DNA of 56,675 bases from Nemertoderma westbladi (taxonomy: Eukaryota > Xenacoelomorpha > Nemertodermatida > Nemertodermatidae): positions 1-56,675 of the forward strand of contig JAUCBJ010005530.1 in the NCBI GenBank assembly GCA_032718475.1, written 5' to 3'. How positions within the stretch are numbered: the stretch's first letter is position 1; each line of letters begins with the position of its first letter. The notes beneath the pieces are model-generated. The model saw only the letters and a list, made by a program, of their open reading frames with translations. It did no database searches and had not been told where the DNA came from. Position numbers and translations under genes: made by a program. Of the stretch, positions 24,801 through 36,800 are shown one piece after another.

Positions 24801-27800
24801 CTGCGCGAAGGCCCCACGAACGTGTTATCAACTGCCTTCTGTCGACGGTCCGATGTCTACTATTTGAGGTCTGCTATTATGCTGTCGACTGCCTGCAGTT
24901 TGCGGTGTTACTCTGACGGCAGTCTTCTATCGACTGTCGGCTGTCTGCTTTCGACGGTCTGCTATCTGTGGTCGGCTACAGTCTGTGTGTCTGTACAGTC
25001 TGAGGTTTTCAAACTCGATTATAAAACTATAAATTTACAAAACACAATATATACACTCATAAATAGAGCAAATGCTTGGTCATTAATGCTAGGCACATTA
25101 AAATGTAAACATACATCGAATAGGTGTGATGTAAGAAAGTGAATTAGAAAGATAGTGCACTAGGGAGTCATTCGTGCAAAATAACTATATTAATAGTAAC
25201 ATTTATCATTTAATTATATTAGTTAAAGAAATACAGTAGGAAACAATTAATTAAAAATTTGATATTAAATTAAACCACTCAATTTCCTAAAATTAATTTA
25301 CTACTTATTGTTTTGCCGAGACGGGGGGGGGGGGGGGGGGGGGAAACTGGACGAAAAACCCGCCTTGGCGAATTAATATCCCGCCTCAATGTTAAATTAC
25401 TTAAATTCTCAATTTAGGGAAAGGAGCAGGTTACAGTGGCACGTTATTTTAACCAAAACAATAAACTAAACACAATAGAACTGGTTACAGTTTTATTTTT
25501 GAGAGTAATCAGCTATTATTTGCGTCCAATTTCCCCTGGAGAGGGATGCATTTTTACTTCGTCCAGTTTCCCCCCTATCTGGTTTTGCCATGTCGAGTCA
25601 ATTTGAAGACATTTTGCCAGATCAGCCAACAAGGAGTTGCTAGCAGTTGTAAGGCTCACTAATTTGGCGTATAATTAATAACACTTTTGAGTTTACTTCT
25701 GCTATTGAATTACGACAAATTTAGAGACAAAAATTGCATCCAGAAATGGTAACTTTGTCATGGCATCCATCCAAACTACTCAAATCAAATGCATGCAAAC
25801 AAATCTATAAATATAATGTCATATTCATAACAATATATGCATGGAATACTAAATATACACAGAATTTATCATACCCTGGAGGCATTCTTTTTATTTATTT
25901 TTTGTTCGAAGGAGTGGAATAACGTCATCACTAAAATATTGATATTGGAAATGAAAAATAAAAAGATATTGAAATCTACAATGCCGTTCAAAAAATATAG
26001 GCCTGAACAGATTACAATAATACGACCCGGAATGGTGGACTTCAGGCAGAAAATATTTTTATAACTTTATATACCTGCATGTCAAAATAACTTATCAACT
26101 ACAGTTGGATATATTTTGACCCTTTGAGAAGATATATTTTTCCACATCTCATATATTTTTTTATATTTTGCACGTGGTTACCATAGCAACCAATAATGTA
26201 ATTTTGCTGTGAAGTTTTTGATCGAAGTATTTTGTATGTTGGAAATAATTTCTGAAAACATGAATGTTCACACAGTTACCATAGCGACGTGTAGCTAAGA
26301 TTTAAAATGTAATTTCCCTGTTCATTTTAAAGTTAAAAACTATTCCACACTATTTTCAATAAGATTTTGTGACATAATGTGTATGAATTATTTCTTTATC
26401 ATGGATAAATACTTATCTTAGAAGTTGACGATACGGGTAGGCCTATTGATAAATTGTTTAATTTCAAATGTTATGATTAAATATCGACCGGCTTCGACCT
26501 CCAGGTCTCTTCAGCAGCACTACAATGCTTTATAACAACATTGCGGAGCCCAACATCAAAAGTATACCCTGCTAGCGGCAGTTGTAACATACATGGAGTT
26601 GGCAATGGTTTTGTGTCATCCTTATCATTTTATAAAATAAGAAGATTGCCTCACGGCGTATGATACATAATTTGTTCTATCATGACTGGGTAATAAACAA
26701 GGCGTACAATAAATACATAATATGTAGTAATACTATATAATAATCGTTCATATTTATTAACAAAATACTCAAAAATATAACGTATTTATTTATTAGAAAA
26801 AATGGACTCCAGCGCATGCGAAATCTTGCCACATTCCAACGCCCATATCTCTAAGAGACACTATATTATGCTAATTTGTTTTATATAAATAAATGTGTTA
26901 ACATCTACCATATATAAAAAAATATATAAAGAATAATGGATTAAATAAACTGACAACGAAAAAAATACGATACAGAATTATCGAAAGCGCATAAAATATA
27001 AAAATATTTTTTTAAGTGATTGATGAACGTCAGTTGGTTTTTATTTAATCGATTATTCTTAATTGCCTACAACTGGTTCTCACACCCTACAGTTATATTT
27101 TTTTGTTTTTTTAATTAATATTTATAAAAAAATATACATATTATATACATATGAACGCTAACATATTTCAATTCTTTACTATACTATACAATCAATTTAA
27201 CAAAATGTTAGCAGAATTTAATAATTATAGTAATTCTAAAAATCAGATTCCTGAAGATATAACGCAACTTTCATTACTTCCTCGTTCATTAGCCCAGCTG
27301 GTTTTCCATCGCCACATATACCTAGAATAAATGCTAGAAAAAAATTCAATAATTTCAGTGATATAATATTCGTTATTATTAAATGGTAGCATGACCTGAT
27401 AGTGGGCCTACAGTATAGTAAGTGTATAGTATAAATAAACTAAGTACCCGCCCTATATATTGTTCAATAAATTATAAAAAGTCAAGTAACAAGTAAAGTG
27501 GTTTTCGGCCGTTAGTCCAGGGGGACTGCAATTAATTTTAGTTAATACAATCGTTTACTTAATTAATTTAATTACAAATAAAAACTGTTGTGGTTAAACT
27601 CTAATGGAAAAATAGTATTATTTGTAGATTATAAATATATTAAATAAATGACTTTATTTCCCATTATCATAATATTTTTGCACAAGAGTTTAATAGAGTC
27701 ACAATTAAATACACTTCGTTAGTATTATTGCATTGTTATATATTACAATTCCCTTGATTTATTACCTTACCTGACTTTGTTTTATAAAGTATTCCTGAAC

Positions 27801-30800
27801 CAACATCTTTCTTCTTAAAGTATACACTGTTTTCGTCTCCTCTTAGATACATATATTTGTTCCCAGCGATAACTATTCCCTCTGCCTGAAATTTTTCTGC
27901 GCCCTTATCTTTCAGACATACGGCAATCTGTTTGGCTTCGGCCTCCGTTATCTGCATGAATGACAGATGTCTAGTAAAATAGTAATTATTTTTCGCCCTT
28001 ATTAGTCTCATATAAATTTATCAATATTACTATATTTATTTATGCTGCGCTATCGGTAGATTGAAATCGTTCTGGCGTTATGGTTTCGGGAGAATTCAAT
28101 TTATTTATGTTTGAAAACGACATTATGACATGTCTAAATGTCATAATATCGATTTGATGTTGGTATGCTACATAAAATGAAATAAGCAACGTATTGCGGC
28201 GAAGTAGAAGTAGTAGGCAGAGTGTGTGTTGTGAAACTATTTACAAATAATAATTCATAAATAATTTAGTAACAAAAATACTTTACGAGCCCCAAATGTC
28301 AGTTTTTGAAAATAAACGTTTTATTGAACTCTGTACAATTCTGTATATAAATTAAATAAAAAATTATCTTACTCAAATTTATCGCAACATTAGATGTAAT
28401 AATGTTTATATGCGGATACATGGGATATACTACTACTACTACCATGTCGAGCGAACTCGGACAGTGGAAATGAGATCCTTTCCATGAGTTGGTTGCCAGA
28501 AAAGTAGATCTGGTATGACCTCGTCTTTACTTCGCCAGCAGTGCCCACTGAATCTTAATCTGCGTTCACGGAGGGTGGTTGATACAGGTGGTATTGTACC
28601 ATAAAGCTCGGCGTTTGTCATGTGTTGTCTCCAGCTGATGTTTAGGGCTGCCCTTAGTAGTCTTGTGTAGCAACCATCAATTCGTTGTTTAAGTGATTTA
28701 GTCAGTGTCCAGGTCTCATCCCCATATAAAAATACACTTTCCACTGTGGCTCGAAAGAAGGCTCTGGAGAGTTCTGATTTTCAGATGGTATCCATTTTTG
28801 ATAGCCTTTGCTTTCCTAACTTATGTCCTTTTTGCTACTCTCTATCCATGATCCAAGGTACTGGAAGTCATCGACCTTCCTTGGTTGATTATTATCAATG
28901 GTTGTCAAGTTTCCATCAACATTAAAGGTCATGAATTTGGTCTTGGTAGCATTTATATGCAATCCAACCTCCTTAGTATTACCTTGCAGTACGCCAGCTA
29001 GGATTGAGAAAACTAGGATTGAGATCTTTGACTTAATTCCTTCAATCAGTCTCCATAGTGCAAATATCTGAGCTATTGTTGATCTATTTGGTCGAAATCC
29101 GTATCGGCTCTTATGCAGTAGTTTCTCTATGTGAGGCCTAATCCTATATAGAATCATTTTATTGTATATTTTTTCTCAGCTACCACAACCAGACAGATCC
29201 TACGATAGTTTGTTGGTATACCGAGGTCTTCTTTATTGGGGAGAGGCTTTAGTTTACCTTTAGTTCAAATTGGTGGTGGCTTTTTACCTTTTAACATCCG
29301 GTTCCAAACATTCAATAATGGTCTGTTTAGCACTCCTGTTTACCATACCTCCGCTGGGATTTCATCTAATCCACTCGCTTTATTATTGGACATGCTTTTA
29401 ATGCTTCTTTGGAGTTCGGCAGGTGTGAAGTCCCCTGTTTCTATAGGTAGTGTCTTGTCATATATTTTCCTTGTAGGGCTGACCTCGATGTTTGGTGGCT
29501 GCCCAAGCAAGTTGCTGAAGTGATTTTTCCACTTCCCAACACGTTCTTCAGGACTATCGGCTTTGAGGCGCCCCTTTGCATAACTTTTCCGACCAGATAC
29601 CACATTTACAGTTTGCCAGGTAAGTCTTAATTGTTGCTGTATGTGAGCAGTTGTAATTGCTTCAATTTTATCCTGTATGTACTTTTCCTGGCTGATGTTG
29701 TAGGCCAATTTAAGATCGTCCTTAGCTTTCTCGACCTTGTTAATGTTTTCGGTTGTTGGTTGTTCGGTTTTAACTATGTAGGCTATCTTAAGATCTTCTC
29801 TCTTACAAGTAACCTCAGAGTTTTGCCATGGCACATACTGTTTTCGTATGGGTTTCTGGGGGATTTGCCTCTTAGCTGATTCCTTGTGGGCTGTTATTAT
29901 ATTCTGGTATATTGAATCGGTGGACTGGTCTTCATCCACTGACTGAAGTACTTCAAAGCGGTTTTGAACTTCTACTGTATAAGCATCCTTTACTGCATTG
30001 TCAGTTCTGAGTTTCTCCCAGTCATAGTGGATTTGCTTGCTTGTCCTGGGTTTGCTGGCTCTCAAACTGAGTCTGATCTCTGCAGTCACAATTCTGTGGT
30101 CCGAACCAATTAGGTTGAACAAGCGAATCCATCTGTGCTTTGGTTCCATTAGGGTATTGAAAGGTTCATAGCTTCCCCTTGCTCTTTTCGAATGTGTTGT
30201 TTGTTGGTATCAATTCACATTCTTCCATTAGGTCTAAAAGTAAGTACCCATTTCTGTTAGAACTGGTGTTATAGGTGTAACCCTTGATGTCTTCTGGGCC
30301 AATTTGCGCATTCAGGTCACCAGCAAAAACATTGTGTTTCGGAATGTCCTTTATAAGTCCAGTCAGATCTTCACAAAACTTGACTGCTTGTTCTGGCTCT
30401 GAGGCATTGGTTGGATTGTAGCAACATATAACTGTTGCCTTGGGATTCCCATCAAATGTTGCGATCATAACCCTGAAATTTATAAATTCGATGTTGTTTA
30501 GGTTCATAAGTACAAATGGGCTTTGCAGAATTCCTACTCCACCAATTGATGCATTGGACGAGTTTCTTACTGCTGAGCTTGTTACTAACGTCCATCCATT
30601 TCCAATGTGATTGTACTTCATGGCAGTGTCTTCATGACAAATCCGATGTTCTTGGATGCAGATGATGTCGATGTTATATTCCATTGCCAGAGCGACATGG
30701 GACATAAACCAACATATAGACTGCAAATATTCGCTAAAAGCAAGATATCGTGGGATTTCAGGTCAAATGGTCGAAAGAGTCAAAGTGTCTAGAGTCGCAA

Positions 30801-33800
30801 ACGCTTTTCTAACCTAAATAATAAACGATGATGTTACCAATTTAGGGGAAGGAGTATAACTTCGACTCTTACGACCCTTTAAACAGAAAGGGATCGTGAT
30901 ATCTTGTTTTGTTTTACAATTAATTTATTCATCTGTATAGGCCTACTAACTCCGAATTCGTCCGACTTCCCCCATATACCTCCGCTGACTTTATCGAATA
31001 TCCCCGCCATATCAACATGTCCCGTCGCCTCCAGATTGTCCGTGTAAGATTTCCAACTCATGTTTACAATAAATTATACAAATATTTAAATAATATAATT
31101 TTATTATATTTAAAACGAAAAAAATGGCACAGTAACAGCGATAATGGTGGTAAATAAGTTGTTTATTTTTGATAGGATATTTCTGCTGATTCAATAATAA
31201 CTACATCCACCACCTATTTACACCATATTTCTGAACATTTGAACATTGCTAACTACACAGTTTATCATACTAACTAGTACACGGACTAGGCCTATGTGAA
31301 GTATACCAGATTTTTTGCTGTTATATTTCACTTTTCATTTTACCACCATGCGAAGAAAAAGGTTTTCACAATAAAATCCCAGGTTACGCAGAAGGGCTGA
31401 ATCTAACCCAAACTACAAACAAATTGGAATCTATACATGTTATAAGACAGAAATAAGCGCTATAAAACACTTAATAAAGATAAATTTAAAAATACAATTT
31501 CTTCATAGAAAATTACAATAAAATATCGACCGAAAAGTGAAAACCTGTTATCCTACACATGGTCGTTTTGTTAGGCCGATGAAAGAAGTTTGAGGTAGTT
31601 AGTAACTGGGGCTATGCTTGAGCATGTGGACCCCTTCTGTTACGTAATACGTAATACGTAAATCTTGACTTGAATAGGCTTTGCAGGATTTGGAAGTCGC
31701 ATAGAATTCATTGGAAACTTAAGCATATAAGCATGGTGGACAGCCCATGACTTTCTTGAGGGGCATCTTAAAGGACACTGGCCTTGAAGATGCGGATGAT
31801 CTAGCAAATGTCATGGGTGATAGGGAGTTGTGACGGCGCAATTTTGTCGACAAGCCGGCACAGCATTCTTAAAAATGCAGCTGCAAAGCAGCATGCCGAT
31901 CCTAGTAGTAACTGGGCCTAGACCCAGAATGTTTTGGATCGTTTGCGTTTGGCGTTTGAATGAATAATTATAAATGTAAATTAAGTTTATTGAAAGATTT
32001 ATAATAATATATTTCGTACCGAATGGCGATGCTATATCAGATACAGAATAAGTAGATATACAATTTAGTTAACATACCTACTGTATAACTACCATAGCTA
32101 CCATAACTACCATAGTTACCTACTGTATAACACTTTTACTTTATCGCCTTTGTACTGCCTGTACGTTCCGTGTAATTACAGTATATATTATATTCAGTTC
32201 ACGGTCAGTGTAATTATAGTATATAGTATATATTACTGTATATATATATATTGGATTTATTATATCGTTACTGGGTTATTACTGCTATACTGTACTATCC
32301 ATAGTCAGACTGCCCTAGTATCGCTATATCAATATTAATTGATACCGGGTTCGAGCCACAACAGGGTCGGTTAATATTTTTCGCTATGGAGAGCATTATC
32401 ATATTGTCCTATCTACATTATATATTTAATTCACCATCACTCACCCCACAACAATTCATTTAATATTAACATCGAAACATCATTAATCACATTTCTGTAT
32501 TTTTTCCACACTTTTTCACCCTTATTATTTGTTAATTTGAACGTTATAACGTACTTAATGTGTATCTGATGAAACACCGCCAGTCGGTAAGAAATATATT
32601 ATTACAATATTCTAGCAATAAACTTAATTACATTTATAATATTATGCATCAACCATATTAACTCATTTCAGTAGCACTATCTGCTGTAATTATTTATTTA
32701 CTTGTATTTATTTAGTTGTTAGTCGACTAAAATATATTTTATAAAATCTTTGTGGAAAACATTGTATTGTAAGGCTGAATTAATCACTAAATTACTGTTT
32801 CTGAAATAACAAAACTAGGTGTTGTTGAGTTTACAATATTTACGAATACAAATGTAATACCGGTAGTTATTAATACAGTAACAACTGCGATATTATTAGG
32901 AAATATTATAGTTGTAATAATAATAAATATTTGTAATAATATATTTGTAACGACTATCTTTAGCTACCTGTACAATACGATACCTGGATTGTCCTACTAG
33001 GAGATCTGTCCTTAACAACATTAATTTGTGACTTGTAAATTACCATTACTTGGTTTTATTGTCGCTTGGCAACTTACCTACCTTACATACTTTGCCAAAT
33101 TGTACCTTACATACTTAGCCAACTTACCTACCTTACATACTTTGCCAACTTACCTACACCATATACTGCGCGGGTAGTGCCTACTACACTGCAATAGCGC
33201 TCGCAGTGTTACTAATCCCTACGTCGCTTAAGAACAACTGATCAGGTCTTATTATATTAACGTTATTTCCCGCAATGGTTTTACTAAATTATAGAGATTA
33301 AATTGTTACACAACAAGAAACGTCAGGATACGCTAATAATATGGTACTATCAAATATCCAAGGGCTGCTGGTTCGAACTGAAGTTGCAAATTTATATTGA
33401 AATTATCTATATGAGGGTCAGAGTAAAACGCGGATCCGGATCCGGATTCTACATTTAACATTGTCCCTACGGAAGTCGATTTTTTTTACATTTTTGCAAC
33501 ACCCAAAAATAAAACTATAACCTGTTCTATTGACTTTAGTTTATTGTTTTGGTTAAAATAACGTGCCACTGTAACCTGCTCCTTTCCCTTATTTCATAAT
33601 TTTGGAATCCGGATCCGGATCCGCGTTTTACACCTACCCTCTATATGATCCGTTTCATTAACTTTCTCAGTTCGGAAACCAATTCATAACTAGCCATATT
33701 ATAATTATAATTGTTCGATGCGATGGCTTTCATATTTGATGCACGAATGCCCCAGAGTGCTGTAATCTGTTCTTGAGCATTTAGGCCTCTACTATGCACA

Positions 33801-36800
33801 AAAAAAACAATCGCCAGAGTCATGAAATCAGAGTGAAGTAATTTGATATGAATACACATTTACGAAACTTTTTACAACTATATAGAAACAAAAGTAATAA
33901 GTTATATTATTATGCTATTAATTACACCGGTATATGTAAGGTGTGCAGGCGCAGTGTAATGTCAAGTTGTATCAATAACCACATTCATCGAAATGTCCCC
34001 CCATCTGCGAAACGGCGTTATATAGAGTTCCGGCTTGTATTTCTTGTTCACATACACCGATAATTAAAACTGAAAAAGTAATAATATGAACGCGCTAGTA
34101 TTGCTAGTAATATCAACCGGCTAGTATTGCTAGTATTATCGACGCGCTAGTATTGCTAGTAATATCAACAGGCTAGTATTACTAGTATTATCAACGCGCT
34201 AGTATTGCTACAAATATCAACCGGCTAGTATTGCTAGTATTATCAACGCGCTAGTATTGCTACAAATATCAACCGGCTAGTATTGCTAGTATTATCAACG
34301 CGCTAGTATTGCTAGTAATATCAACAGGCTAGTATTGCTAGTATTATCGACGCGCTAGTATTGCTAGTAATATCAACCGGCTAGTTTTACTAGTATTATC
34401 AACGCGCTAGTATTGCTACAAATATCAACCGGTTAGTATTGCTAGTAATATCAACCGGCTAGTATTGTTAGTATTATCAACGCTCTAGTATTGCTAGTAA
34501 TATCAACCGGCTAGTATTGCTAGTATTATCAACGCGCTAGTATAGTAATATCAACCGGCTAGTATTGCTAGTATTATCAACGCGCTAGTATTGCTAGTAA
34601 TATCAACAGGCTAGTATTGCTAGTATTATCAACGCGCTGGTATTGCTAGTAATATCAACCGGCTAGTATTGCTAGTATTATCAACTCGATAGTATTGCTA
34701 GTAATATCAACTGGCTAGTATTGCTAGTAATATCAACTCGATAGAATTGCTAGTAATATCAACCGGCTAGTATTGCTAGTAATATCAACTCGATAGTATT
34801 GCTAGTAATATCAACTGGCTAGTATTGCTAGTAATATCAACTGGATAGTATTGCTAGTAATATCAACCGGCTAGCATTGCTAGTAATATCAACTGGATAG
34901 TATTGCTAGTAATATCAACCGGCTAGTATTGCTAGTAATCTCAACTGGATAGTATTGCTAGTAATATCAACCGGCTAGTATTGCAGGTAATATCAACCGG
35001 CTAGTATTGCTAGTAATATCAACCGGCTAGTATTGCTAGTAATATCAACTCGATAGTATTGCTAGTAATATCAACCGGCTAGTATTGCTAGTAATATCAA
35101 CCGGCTAGTATTGCTAGTAATATCAACCGGCTAGTATTGCTAGTAATATCAACTGGATAGTATTGCTAGTAAAATCAACCGGCTAGTATTGCTAGTAATA
35201 TCAACTCGATAGTATTGCTAGTAATATCAACTGGATAGTATTGCTAGTAATATCAACTCGATAGTATTGCTAGTAATATCAACTCGATAGTATTGCTAGT
35301 AATATCAACCGGATAGTATTGCTAGTAATATCAACTGGATAGTATTGCTAGTAATATCAACTCGCTAGTATTGCTAGTAATATCAACTCGATAGTATTGC
35401 TAGTAATATCAACCGGCTAGTATTGCTAGTAATATCAACTGGATAGTATTGCTAGTAATATCAACTGGATAGTATTGCTAGTAATATCAACCGGCTAGTA
35501 TTGCAGGTAATATCAACTGGATAGTATTGCTAGTAATATCAACTGGATAGTATTGCTAGTAATATCAACTCGATAGTATTGCTAGTAATATCAACTCGAT
35601 AGTATTGCTAGTAATATCAACCGGATAGTATTGCTACTAATATCAACTGGATAGTATTGCTAGTAATATCAACTCGCTAGTATTGCTAGTAATATCAACC
35701 GGCTAGTATTGCTAGTATTATCAACTCGATAGTATTGCTAGTAATATCAACTGGATAGTATTGCTAGTAATATCAACTGGATAGTATTGCTAGTAATATC
35801 AACCGGCTAGTATTGCAGGTAATATCAACTGGATAGTATTGCTAGTAATATCAACTGGATAGTATTGCTAGTAATATCAACTCGATAGTATTGCTAGTAA
35901 TATCAACTCGATAGTATTGCTAGTAATATCAACCGGATAGTATTGCTACTAATATCAACTGGATAGTATTGCTAGTAATATCAACTCGCTAGTATTGCTA
36001 GTAATATCAACCGGCTAGTATTGCTAGTATTATCAACTCGATAGTATTGCTAGTAATATCTACCGGCTAGTATTGCTAGTAATATCAACTCGATAGTATT
36101 GCTAGTAATATCAACCGGCTAGTATTGCTAGTAATATCAACTGGATAGTATTGCTAGTAATATCAACTCGATAGTATTGCTAGTAATATCAACCGGCTAG
36201 TATTGCTAGTATTATCAACTCGATAGTATTGCTAGTAATATCAACCGGCTAGTATTGCTAGTAATATCAACTCGATAGTATTGCTAGTAATATCAACCGG
36301 CTAGTATTGCTAGTAATATCAACTGGATAGTATTGCTAGTAATATCAACTGGATAGTATTGCTAGTAATATCAACCGGCTAGTATTGCAGGTAATATCAA
36401 CTGGATAGTATTGCTAGTAATATCAACTGGATAGTATTGCTAGTAATATCAACTCGATAGTATTGCTAGTAATATCAACCGGCTAGTATTGCTAGTAATA
36501 TCAACTGGATAGTATTGCTAGTAATATCAACTGGATAGTATTGCTAGTAATATCAACCGGCTAGTATTGCAGGTAATATCAACTGGATAGTATTGCTAGT
36601 AATATCAACTGGATAGTATTGCTAGTAATATCAACCGGCTAGTATTGCTAGTAATATCAACCGGCTAGTATTGCTAGTAATATCAACTGGATAGTATTGC
36701 TAGTAATATCAACCGGCTAGTATTGCTAGTAATATCAACCGGCTAGTATTGCTAGTAACATCAGATTTCCTATTTCCTATTTTATAATTTTATTCAGCAC

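Larger units (their letters stand above)
21211..24824 (+). repeat. 3.6-kb tandem repeat, copy 2 with replaced middle
   Basis: A direct copy of 17580-21210. Differences: a 35-40 base deletion near 21536; a triplicated AGATAGTTCAGTAGTTACCG block at 21667-21745; and a block swap in which 23883-24346 (464 bp, unrelated) stands where copy 1 has 20223-20732 (510 bp). Homology resumes at CGATGGGCTTGATC. The right end (CCACGAACGTG) lacks a following octamer run. Confidence 0.85.

Noticed and set aside
24798-25142. 114-codon open frame
   Set aside because: It begins in the end of the tandem repeat and runs through low-complexity TCGACTGTCTG sequence.
26487-26530. Hammerhead-like core on the - strand (CTGAAGA, 4-bp stem II, GAA)
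   Set aside because: Position 15.1 is G and there is no stem I. It was kept only as a possible Penelope-like terminal hairpin.
32348-32362. B-box-like GGGTTCGAGCC, and a similar GGTTCGAAC at 33371
   Set aside because: No convincing A box at the right distance and no cloverleaf, so no tRNA or SINE is called.
32567-32595. Second hammerhead-like motif (CTGATGA...hairpin...GAAA)
   Set aside because: The hairpin does not pair directly next to the core (A-A at the 10.1/11.1 position) and no stem I or stem III can be drawn.
33848-34063. 71-codon + strand open frame before the satellite
   Set aside because: No family resemblance. Lies in profilin B intron 2 on the opposite strand.
34087-36770. CRISPR-like array
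   Set aside because: Units are contiguous with no unique spacers, and the genome is animal. It is a satellite.
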